This document shows, piece after piece, positions 22,701 through 33,678 of a DNA stretch of 63,657 bases. The notes below the pieces were generated by a model. The model made no database searches and had not been told where the DNA came from. It saw only the letters and a program-made list of their open reading frames with translations. This stretch comes from Atkinsonella hypoxylon (taxonomy: Eukaryota > Ascomycota > Sordariomycetes > Hypocreales > Clavicipitaceae): positions 1 to 63,657 of the forward strand of contig JFHB01000181.1 in the NCBI GenBank assembly GCA_000729835.1. Direction: 5' to 3'. A program made the position numbers and the translations under genes. The number at the start of each line of letters is the position of its first letter. Position 1 is the first letter of the stretch.

Positions 22701-23242
22701 ATTGCGCGGCGAAACGTCGGCAGCCTGGATGAATGATGATTACGCCTATGCGGGAGGAGATCTAGCGAAGCAGGGTTGTGGTCGCCGGCGTTGATGTCAA
22801 CGTCGGCAACCGCACCATGGTTGCTGGAAGAAAGAGATGAGAGGGAGGGAGATGAGAATGAACGGGGGCCAGAGCTGGAGGACGAGCGAGAGCTTGAGCC
22901 TGAGCCCGTCTGGGCCCTTGTCGATATCATATTCCCTGTAGATGTCGCCATGTCTGGGTCTGTGCTCTGGCCCAACAAGCTTGCCCTTGTTTGGAGGAAG
23001 GTCTGCCCCCGCTGTCGAGGCTGTGAAGACTGGGCTCTTGCACTGGCGCCTCCACTGCTAATAACAGCAGCCCGGATGGAGCTTGACTTGGCCTGGGGCT
23101 TTTTGTCAGTGTCGGCACATGCAGTGACAGTGCAGGTGCGGGTGCGGTAGCTGTTGCTGCGGTTGTTCCTCGTACGGGTCCTGGCGCGGTTGTGCTGCCG
23201 GCCGACAAACGCCGTTGAAGTGAGAACAAGGGATTCCATCAT
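19744..23242 (-). CDS. Large serine-rich protein of unknown function
   Basis: Two long open frames are joined in phase by a 64-nt intron (21583-21646, GTGAGT...CAG, phase 0), giving about 1,144 residues from ATG 23242 (exons 23242-21647 and 21582-19744). The protein is rich in Ser/Arg/Pro and mostly disordered. More ordered parts lie around the splice junction: GDVFLKIAREEPRPCIQD in exon 1; RPLSTAISTFHHAASPPKAR and RPRLKYLEDD just after it; and in exon 2 a short coiled-coil-like stretch (VWDELDDLKSRIHRLELTG) followed by a helical region (SSQKEAHSILHAALVKSRPF). Many RRxS sites suggest phosphorylation by basophilic kinases. The FLKIARE-type block seems conserved in fungal proteins, but I cannot name a family. 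The start is uncertain because ATG 22951 is also in frame. Confidence 0.75.
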
Positions 23243-24010
23243 CTTGCACAGCTGTTTTGCATGCTGTCGGACTGAGTGAACCAGTCTCGAAGCCGACAAA
23301 CGACACCTGCCGGGTGGATGCAGCTGTCAGAAATGAGATCTGCAGCGATGGGGATCAAACATACAATTGAGTGATCGAGTGATCGGGTGATCGAGTGCTG
23401 TCCAAACGTAGTTAAAGGCTCCGCTAGGGACAGGCGATAGCGGCCAGCTGAAGCGGGGATCTCGTTAACTTGTCTTAATATTGGTGCTTTTTTGTTAGAG
23501 CAGAACGAGAATTTTCTTTCCTTTCCGGCCCGGATGGAATAATCGTGGCCGTAAAGACAGCTGTCCAAATATACACTACTGCCACTGGTGCGAAAACAAA
23601 TGAGTTGGCTATGTGGACACGATTCTCATCGAGCAAGAGGGCGAAATGAGAGGGAAAGGAGAAGAAAAAGGAGGGTAGGATGGTGACGGAGGCTATATTA
23701 GTGGCATGAGCGTCTGCATTTGCGTGCGCCAACGAGGTGAAAGCGCGCCGAGGCTCTCATGACAGATGCTTTGCTCATATCACTCTGGCAAATGTGAAGC
23801 CAGCTGGGATGGGTAAAGAAAGGTGAAATGGAAACGATCCTAAAGACATATGACGGACCTTGTTCCTTTAAAATGACTGCAGCGCGTGGAGAGATAGGAG
23901 GCAATGGACAAAGACAAGAAGAATAGTTAGTTAGCCCATGTCCTCATAGGAAAAAAAGGAGATGAACAGGCCACGAACAAAATAACCGCTTGTCACAGCG
24001 TGGCAGAGTA

Positions 24011-24041
24011 GAGCAGAGCAGAGCAGAGCAGAGCAGAGCAG
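24011..24041. repeat. GAGCA microsatellite
   Basis: Six uninterrupted GAGCA units in intergenic DNA upstream of the large orphan gene. Confidence 0.9.
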
Positions 24042-27000
24042 AAGTATGTGCGTTGCATTACAATTAGTTGAACGGCTGATAGTTAGTTAGAGCATCCAAG
24101 ATTCCGCAACCCTTGTCGACAGAGGCAACAGAAGCGCTCAATCCTAGAGCCACAAGGAAGAGCCAAGTCGAGCCGTTGCAACGGATCCAGCTTACAGCTT
24201 TGGGTCGGGCTCGGCGATCATGAAAGCCATGATCCATGATGATACGCGCGCTGCGCTGCCATGCAGCAAATACCAGCGACTGAGCCAGCATAGCGTCATG
24301 CATATCATTGAGCTACTGCATATACTGCATATATTGCATCGTGCATCGTCGTGTACGAACCAAACATATCACAGTGGCCCGCACACTACAGCTCCGTGCG
24401 GAAGGGATGCAGTCTTGCTAGTTCCTCCTTTAATTAGTTAATACCGTAAGGAAGGAATTCCAGGAAGCCATAGTTCGATCTCCTCTCCGACAACCCTGGG
24501 AGCCAGGCGACGGGTTCAGCATCCTCCCCGTCTTTCCAGAGGCGAACCGAGCGCACAAGCTGAAGGGAAGGAGCAAATCACGTACATGAGGAGGACTGGC
24601 ACGCCGTTGAGGAAAGAACAACGGAGGCTGGCCTCAGCAGCTTACAGTAAGGAAGAGTTCCTGGCGCCGTGCAGGTTGGCAGGTATGTGGTCTGTTCTTG
24701 ACTTGGCTGTCCAGCTCAATCAATATCCGTCTCGACTTTCTCCCAGATTTCGGTCTACCTACCTAGGTAAGTACCTGGGTATCATCTCAGATCCGAACAT
24801 CTTACCGTCTCCCAATCCCGCACATCTTTAATTTTATATCTAGGTACCTTATGCAGTCAGGACGATCACTCGGTGGGGGCCAGCAGCTCGGACCACCCCT
24901 GCGTCATGGCGCTGCAGCTTGTCTTACATGTGGCGCTGCGCTTGACTTGACTCGTCTCGCACGGATTGACTGCACAGTGCACGCAGTACTCCGTACATCG
25001 TACATCCTGCATCCTGCTCATTGTCATGACCCATGTTGTGGCGCGGCGTGTTTCTCCAGCTTACATAACATTCTTTCTATCTCACTTCTTTCTTAGTTCT
25101 TACTTCCTCCTAACTAGTCTTCGGGAAACTGCTGTGCGACAACAGCCAAACGCATGTATGTACTCGTTCATGTACGCACATACTTGCAGAACAACAGTCT
25201 CACATGATCTCCACTCATGTGACGGACGGCATATGGATTTGTCCATGGCAGATTCTCCGTCTGTCGACCAATCTACATCACGAATTGGCCCACACTCGCT
25301 TTCTGTTGCCAGCTAACTATCTACCAACCTACGGAATAGTAGGTACCTATTTACTACCTGGTCAGGGATTCCTCTTGTCAGGGGATCCTGAAGGTGGGCA
25401 GAACCGGGTAAGTCCGTCACGCGCCTTTACTACGTAATAAATTGCTATTGTTCCTTACGGCCCTCACAGAGACACAGCTGCATACCTTCGGAAATTTTCA
25501 TTGCTTCCCTTCTCACATGGGTGGGCAGCCGTCTTGAACTCCAGAGCTTAATAGGGGTTCATGCCTGAATAGCCGACCTCCCACACAATACAACACTGAG
25601 AGTTTGTCCAGCCAGCTAGGAGATTGAAACACATACTAATTGCCATAACCAGTATGCTAGTGACTAGGATCCGCGGACATCGTCGATCGGTCATGTGCTA
25701 AGCACTGATAGCCGCGGAAACCGCGGGATTCTATCTACTAATATCTGCGAATAGCCAATTTATGCACTGCCCTGCTTTTAGCTAGTGTTGAGAAGAGCTC
25801 TGCACGTGTTGACTAATCAAAGCTAATCAGCAACAGACGCACCGCTCAGTTCCATTGTTCATACCGAACTGTGGCGAGCGAAAAGGGATATCCCGAGACT
25901 GGTTCCTCACTGACCTTGAGAAAGCTCCAGCACTGCAATATACGATAGATAATGTGATACACATATTATATGTATATATAAGGGCCACACCGACATTGTC
26001 ATCGCCATGGACATGTATTGGCACTTGCGTAGCCTACCAATACGCGGATTTAAGCCCTAAGGAGCCCTGGTTTGGCTCATGTTATCGTCAAAAATGCGAC
26101 GTGGCCACGCCACGCTAAATGGTCGGTTAGACCCCCCTATATACCGTGCAACACATATACGTGGACCTGCTGGCTTGGTCCTTGCTCGAGAACCTTTACC
26201 CCTTAAATCAAAACACCTCGTCGCTAACATGATATCGCCGTTATCACAGCAGTCATGTATACATACGGCGAGCCCAAGCCTTGTGGTTAGCTATAGGCGT
26301 GGAGTAGTGAGAATACCGTCTACAGGCAAGATGACTAGTGAAGATTGCGAGGGCAATGTATTCCGTAAAGTCCCTAATATTGGATAACCATGGAAAGAAG
26401 AAAGCTTGATTGAAAGGGTAAGTTGGCTACAGGTCGTAGATGTGACGGGAACATCTGGTGTTGGCGCGGATATCCTTATTACCATACAATATGAGGGACT
26501 AGCTACTGCAATAGCTTCCATTATATCAATTCACCTCCTCAAACGAACTTTATCCTTGTTGACCAATATATCTTTCGCTCGTGAAGCCCTTTGCCATGCG
26601 CTACATTTGAACGGCTCTCTGGTAGGATGTCAAACTGATTAACGATCAACGGAAACCCTCCCCCGCTATGACGCAACGTAAACCAACTCAAGTCCCCTAC
26701 ATCTCCGTTAACCATCATGTCACTGAGCGAACGGCTGCTGTGTATACTGAAATCTGTTGTATAGCCCTCGTCTGTCAGGTTCTCGCGTGCTCAGGGACCA
26801 TGTCGATGCTCGAGGGCGCGGTGAACCCTTTGAGTGAGAATATTCCCGGCGATGCGAAAACGAAGTCTTGTTTCGCTCTCCTCTGTATGCTTTTCATCTT
26901 TCTACAAGGCATAATAATAATACAGTGAGTGACGATTCTTGTGTGATGGGAGAGGCGAACTCGGCGGATTCTCAGCTATTTGCTCTCTTGGCCACCGACC

Positions 27001-29039
27001 GTCCGGTTTCCTACGTCATTCTGTATATTGGCTCCGCGATATGTTTCATATTCCTTTTTTTTTTTTGGTCCCGTGCGAGGAGATTAGGTTAGTATTGCGT
27101 GTATTCATGGAGGTTATGCCGGAATTCCGTCGACGTCAACTACCCTAGAATAGGAGTCGATGAAATCTTGCAGGTGACCAATATATGTTAGAATCGGCAC
27201 AAGAGGTTTGCGTTAGAGAACAGTCTGGAACTTCTCGCGAGCGAAAGATAACAGCTATGAGAATTATTGGGCCATTATGCCACACGGTTCATGTTGAGTT
27301 GAACCCAGTCGGCTGAGATGATATACCGTTTCATGCCAGCTTGGATGAGTCTCCAATACCAGTGGGTAGGATGGAGTGGAATTGGGCGAATATCATCCGT
27401 CTAATGGTCTGTAGTATGTGCAGTCCTCGTTCGCTTTTCCTTTTCCACCAGGAGGCACCCATTGCGTTCGAATAACAACAATCAGCATTTCTGTTTATGC
27501 TTATACGTGAAATATTTTATTCTCACACATCAAGTCTCATGGTCAGCGAACATGCCGAACTGTATGAATGAGAATCATCTCTAAGACCATTTCTAGGCAA
27601 CGATTGCATCAATGGGATGAGTTCCTCACCAGGAAGCTACGGGTTGAAGACACTGTCATATCACGATATCTACGAGCCAGTCTTTTCAAAGCTCGGATCA
27701 CAAGCTCCCCATACCATTTGAATGCCGAAAGACAACGAATAGACTTGGTTTTGCGAGCCATGGTGATAGTATCCAACGCCCAGTGTGTCCCGTGTCTGAT
27801 TTGAAGCTGGCTTGAATTAGAGTTGCGCTCTGGGGTAGGTGTTGCTCTTGACACACAGGCGCTGAGTTTGTAGAAGTGGCAAAGGAAAAAAAAAAAAAGA
27901 AAAAAGAGAAAAGAAAAAACAAGGGGAAAAGTTGCGACAGGAAGTCTGAAAGTAGCCCCTTGGTCAATCTCGTTGTTTCAAATGATTGTGGGAAAGACAT
28001 TAAACGGGATCGGCAACAGACTACTTGACTGGTCTCTCTAGTTTTAGGTCAGATCAACATTAGGGCCATCTTTTTTGACAGTCAAGGAGGCCAGCAAGCC
28101 GGATCATTTCATATCCGACAGGGAGGAAGAAGAGCGTCATGAAACGCAAATAGCATGAAAGAGGCATAGCGCAGTCTAGAGGACCGGAAGAAGAAGCAAA
28201 AAAGCAAAGAACCAGGATCGTCGCCGCAAGGACAGAATAGTCGATTTGAAATTGTGATGAGCCATATCTTGGCGGGATACCCTTGTATCAGCGCCGCGGG
28301 CATATTATTGGGGCCATTTCGAACGGGTGGCTCAATCTGGCACGAGTAATGCTATCGTCCGATATATATACATCGCACGCGGCAAGTGGACAATGCTCAG
28401 CTAGGCCAGCAAGACGCATCGTTGAACGGAGTATAACGAACGAGAAAGAAAGGAGGCTGATAAGACACGGTGTAAATGGACGGATTCAAAACACAGAGTT
28501 CATGGTTTTTTTCTTTTTCTTTTTCTTTTTTTTTTGGTTAGGGGACATTGGAATTATTGGAGGGTAATGGTTGGAGGTCACGGATGTTGCCGAATGAGAT
28601 ATGTGCACGGAGTACGTTGATGTTGCTTGGGCGGTGGGTTTCAGATTGAGCGGGAGAAAAAACTGCTGGCGTGCGCATGACGTAAGTCGGGATGAGCGAC
28701 AATGAAGGAAGAGAATTTTTTTTTTCTTCTCCCTTCTTCACCGTCAGTAATGTAATCGTATCAATAGCATCCTTAGTACCATCTCGAAAGCTCAGGTACC
28801 CCAAGTATCATGGCTTTTGAAAATTGGGACATGTGCTTGGAACCATTGTACCGTGGTTTTTGCACGTAGATCTAAATAACCTTTTCACACCCGCTGGTCC
28901 TGATTGGTCCGCCAGGTAATTTGCGACTTAAAGGGGAGGAGGCGGTGAGCCGAGGGGGGGGGGGATGCGGAAACGGAAAGCTGAGGTATCTGTGGGTCAC
29001 AGGGTGGATCTAATTGGCGAATAACAGCTCTTTTAATTG

Positions 29040-30208
29040 GCCCCTTGAAGCCTAGATTCTACTGGGATGTTCTTACATATATACAGTAATAAATAATGAA
29101 GATAATATGATCTAAAAAGTTGATAAATTAATAAAGCTATTGTGTACTTTATAGCATTTTCCAAAAAATTTTTGAAGATTTTTGAAGATTTTTTTTTTTA
29201 GTAATTTTAGGGTTATATCATAGTATATTACACTATAAAGCACTAGTAGGTCAGGTCAGGTCGGGTTCAAAAACCTCGGGTCATCTACAGGCTCATGCGG
29301 GGAAGTCTATTCGCGCAGCAGAAAATTGTCATCGTCGCAGCAGCCCTGTTGACCTTCCGGTTTCGGATTAGTCTGTTTTTGCCAGCCCTGTGTAGATTTG
29401 CGACGCGCTTGAAGACGCTGGAATTATTCTTGCAATTCATTGACGTACATGGACCAGTTTAACTAGCTATTGGGCGGGTCTCTAGCAGCCATCGACGATG
29501 CTACTGCAGCTGCATTGCTGGTTGTATTGCGGGAATCACCTCTTGAAAGCCTGCAGATAATGCAAGCCCCGGCGTTCCCGTGTGCTCTAGCTGCTAAGAG
29601 CTATCTACAGCCGAATTCTAGTGCTGCTTGAAGCTTTATACTGCCAAGGGCGGATTCCTCTTTTTATTACTCGGCCTTCCACGGCGCTTATTAACTGTAG
29701 GGTTAGGTATTTAGCAGGTAATTGCTGCATGTAATTCTATAACGTAATGGGGACTGTAACTAGTTAGCAATTGGCTTAAAAGCTACTGGTAAGGTGCCAA
29801 TTGGTCAAATCTTCTTTGACTTGAACAATACGCACGCATTCTTTTGCCCCAGTGGTCGGGGACAAGAGCTGGGCTCACGCCCGCACGGCGCGCGCAGGCA
29901 CCCGCGATAGCTTGATAGACATTGTAGAATTATGTAGAAATCGTTGGAATTAAAGGTAGTGGCACACTCATATGGTAAGGCACGTAAGGGTCACGGGGCG
30001 TGCGCAGGTCTTATAAGCAGAGCGTGCATACCTTTGCGCTCGGGACACATAGAGAGAGTAATGATAACAAAGGATTTCATAACCTTAAAGCTACAAGAGA
30101 GGATTAAGTAGCCAAGTACTTGGTTAGTACTAGAGAATTGAAGAGGAAGAGGGAGAAACAGCGATGTTGTGCATCTTTAGATCGTTAGGGGGATTTGATT
30201 GAAGCTTT
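29040..30208. other. AT-rich block, probable decayed transposon DNA
   Basis: The block has strong base-composition swings: AT-rich stretches with many TA steps (for example about 29070-29240) alternate with normal DNA. All six frames are full of stops. A TATA-like TCTTATAAGCAG (about 30010) lies between a TGTAG (29923) and a CTACA (30091-30095), which resembles a small long-terminal-repeat layout. I found no target-site duplication, so the LTR reading is weak. Confidence 0.4.
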
Positions 30209-30209
30209 C

Positions 30210-30622
30210 TACGGAAAGTCAAGTCAAAAGTCCTGCCGGTTGCATGGACCCCTGTTAAGGCTGCAGAAGACCTAATTAGCTGATGAAGCTATAAGCCCCA
30301 CAATAAATATATAGCGGGCTTACCCCTCTTCTCCCTCCTAACGTATTAGATTATAACAGCCTTAATAGCTATCCCTTAATAGGCTAGCTATAAAGATAAG
30401 ATACACTAATTATTACTACTAAGCTTAGTATTAATTTAAGAACTATAAATTAAATATTTATTAGAGCTATTAAATAAAGGTTTAATTTTTATATATAATT
30501 TATATTAGTGCTTTTTATATTTTTAGCTGCGTTATTGTAGTTTATTTTAGATATTTTCTGCTGCACTAGACCGCTTTAGGCAGGCCTCCCCACTGGCAGG
30601 ACTTTTGACTTGACTCTCCGTA
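30210..30622. mobile_element. TA-bounded MITE-like element (Tc1/mariner-type ends)
   Basis: The left end (from 30209) and the reverse complement of the right end (to 30623) match over about 32 nt, reading CTACGGA, one variable base, then AGTCAAGTCAAAAGTCCTG and CC. They differ at two positions, both A/G transitions. TA occurs at each boundary, as expected for insertion at a TA dinucleotide. The 413-bp body is very AT- and TA-rich with no coding capacity, so it is a non-autonomous element, possibly altered by repeat-induced point mutation (RIP). The family is inferred only from the TA boundary. Confidence 0.75.
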
Positions 30623-33600
30623 GCAATCTCCTTAAATTCCATGCGTTTGTATCTAAATTTAGTGACAAGTCTGGTGCAATTACGGAGAGGAGAGTACGGA
30701 GTACATCAGCAAAATCGAGGGGCGACTGCCTTTGAAAAGTGGGACTGCCTGACAATAGCAGGATAGTACGGAATACTCTGTAGGTGGGTAGGCATATTAT
30801 ATGACGTACATATATATGTATATCTCTCTCTCTCTTTTTTTCCCCCTAACATCCTCCACAACGGCCGCGCATAATATATAAAGCTATAAAAAAAAAAAAA
30901 AAAAAACAAAACACAAAGCGCGAAGTCCCCCCCCCACTTGACTCGGTCCCTACACGTATACCCGCATGCAAAGTTATTCGCGTAGAATCGTATCAAACCG
31001 CAACGTCGCCTCTTGAAACGCTTCTTCCTCCATTCACTCGTCTGATACAGCACCACCGCGATGCATAAGTGCAACATCAACCTCAGTGCGTGACTGATGG
31101 GGCCACTCCGTTTGATCTACTTAGGGCATTGTAATTGGAGTACGGAGTATATACGCTCACTATCAGATCTGGTGCTTTTTATCATGAGGGCGGCACGAAA
31201 TGCAATCCTGCTGTATTAATGGGTCATGGGCTGGTGAGTTCCCGTGAAGATCAAAGACGCCCCTTCTGAGCTTCATTTTGGCCTTTCAGACCAGCGATAC
31301 TCCGACAAGGGAAAATATATTGCGATCGCAGCTCATCACCCCACGTCGGCAGTATGTGATCCTGGGACGACGCTGTCACTGAGGTCTGTGACAAGGTCAA
31401 ACAATCACTTTCTCCATCTGACACACCTTTTTAAATTGAAAATGGACGAGCGAATCGTTCGACAGCTGCCAGAGTGGGAGGTGTCGGGGATGCAACGAGA
31501 GCGGCGTCGCTGATTGGCCGGTGGCGTCACTGCTGGAACAGCGTCTTGCAACGGGCGCTTAGCAGGATCGACTGAAAAGCCATGTATGGCCCCGGGGTAT
31601 CCATGTATGCAGGTGTGACAGGCTGTCAAAACACAAGCGGAATCGTGGTTAATTAACATTATCAATTGATGTCCGGATAGGGGTTCCCAGGGAAATGAGG
31701 GAAGAAGAAAAAAACAACGTGACTCGCAGGAGAAGAACAGAAGGGCTGACTGTACGCATGCAGACGAAAACCAAGATGCGAATGACGTCTCTCAGGACTC
31801 AGCCCAGTCCGTCCTCCACTACTAAAATTGAGTTTAAGAAGTTTTTATTATACTGAGATGAGGCCGCTGAGGGCGCCAACCAAGAACCGGCACGATGTCA
31901 GCAAAGGCCTTGATTCTCCTCGCGCAAGAAGACCACCCTCTCTTTTTTTAAACTGAAAAAAAAAAAAAAACTAGAAAAAAAAAAGGATGGTTCATTACTC
32001 GATGGAGGAATAAAGTGCAGAATCCAACGCCGCTGTGATGAGCTGAATGTCGCCCACGCTTGACTAGTGGCTGACTTTCTGCTAAATCCAGACGCGAGCC
32101 ATTCATGATCGAGTAGCCAAATTTGGACGGCAGCCCGTGATTGGCCAGTTCTTGCCGCCAGGCTTATGGCCGTGGGCTATATTTAGGATCATCCGGCCTG
32201 GCTGCAGAAGGGCTTGTCAGAGCGCGGCGCTGCGCTCCACTCTAACTAGTCAATGATTGAGCGGACCCAAGAAGCAGGCCTGGGCCCCTTGGGCGGGCGG
32301 ACGCTGTTGCGCTGCGTTGACTCTGGGGTGCGTTTCGAAGTGCTGTCGCTGCCCCGGGAACGAAGACGTGGCCCATGCTACGTTTTGAGAGTAGCAGTTA
32401 TCTGACAAGAACTTTGTTCGGTTTGTGTTCGCAAAGAGATGCCATCTAACTAATGGCCTACTAGGCGCAATCATGCGCCACTATCGGTATGTGCATTTGA
32501 ACATGTACAACCCAGGTAGGCACCTAGGTACTCTCTGGTGGGTCTTGAGCCGTACCTGTGGTGGGTTGGGTACCTAACCTACCTAGGTAGGTAGTGCCAA
32601 CTGGAACCGGGCTGATACTTGACCCTTGCTTGACGCTAATTAGCGCTTGACGCTCGGCACTCACCCACGACGAGCCCGTTCTCCGCCACTCCCCTCCTTC
32701 CTCAGCTGCCTGCCTTCCTACGGTGCTGAGCCAAGGTTGCCAACCAAGGTGGCACCTCAATTGCCACCGGATCTGTCAACCAGACCAATGCTCGGCTTCC
32801 GCTCTTGATCTCCGTCCCATATCGTCCCAAGTTTTGCCTTTGCCATCCATATCCCTCACACTCATACCCGTCGACGTCGTTGCCTGTCGGGTTTTGTACT
32901 CGACCCGACTTCTCGAGAGACGGACAGCCGGGCCATGTTTCGGTGGTGAAGACGGCCCTTGCCCCCCCCCCCCCCCCTTCTCCTACTGCGAAACCTGGCC
33001 TCTGTTCTTCTGCGCAGCCGCTTGCCTCGTGCAAGGTTCCCTCATCCATTAAGCGCTGGTCTCAGTGTCTCACCTCCAATCTGGGTCTCATCCCTTCTTC
33101 TCCCTCTATTCCCGCCTGCTCGGTTCGACGACGACGTGCTAGGTCAGGACACGCCTTTTCTCCTCGCCTCGCCCTTCGTGCCTGACCATCATACAGTAAT
33201 CCCAGCTTATTACTTGCCTTCTCACTTGGACTTCGCTGTCGGAACGACCAACTCGAACGCATTTTTGCTTGCGGGGAGGATCCCACGGGCCGCGGCACGG
33301 CCTTCACTCTGACCAGCCACGGACTGATTTTGCAAACGGTGCAACTATTGGATTCAGCAGCGCTGTCCAGAAATTGACCGAAACTCCTCGACCGAGCCGT
33401 TTGCGAATTACGCTCATTAACCCCGATTTTTTATTCGTTCTCTTTTAATTCTCGACGCACCGACCGACAGCCTACCTTTACGATCAACCTGCACCAAACA
33501 GAGTGCGATTCCTGCCTTTGGCTGGGGGATTTTTTTTTTCTCTATCAAAACTCGAAAGTCGTTAGGTTCATTGCTGCCAAATATCAGATCGTCTGGTCGG

Positions 33601-33678
33601 CATCCTGAGCAACTGTTTCCTCCACGCAAGCGGGACGAGGTGCAGCAACGGCGAAATTCGGGTTATATCATCAAGAAC

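Larger units (their letters stand above)
23243..33678. other. Gene-poor region of about 10 kb
   Basis: No open frame here exceeds about 126 codons, and none shows a domain or splices into a longer product that I can defend. It contains a GAGCA microsatellite (24011-24041), AGGTACCT-type motifs (about 24757, 25340, 32515-32595), GTACGGAGTA motifs (about 24985, 30690, 31139), an AT-rich block (about 29040-30560), a TA-bounded inverted-repeat element (30210-30622), a 16-nt C run (32962-32977), and finally the long C/T-rich leader of the phosphatase gene (about 32700-33678). It looks like an old transposon-bearing island between two housekeeping blocks. Confidence 0.7.
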
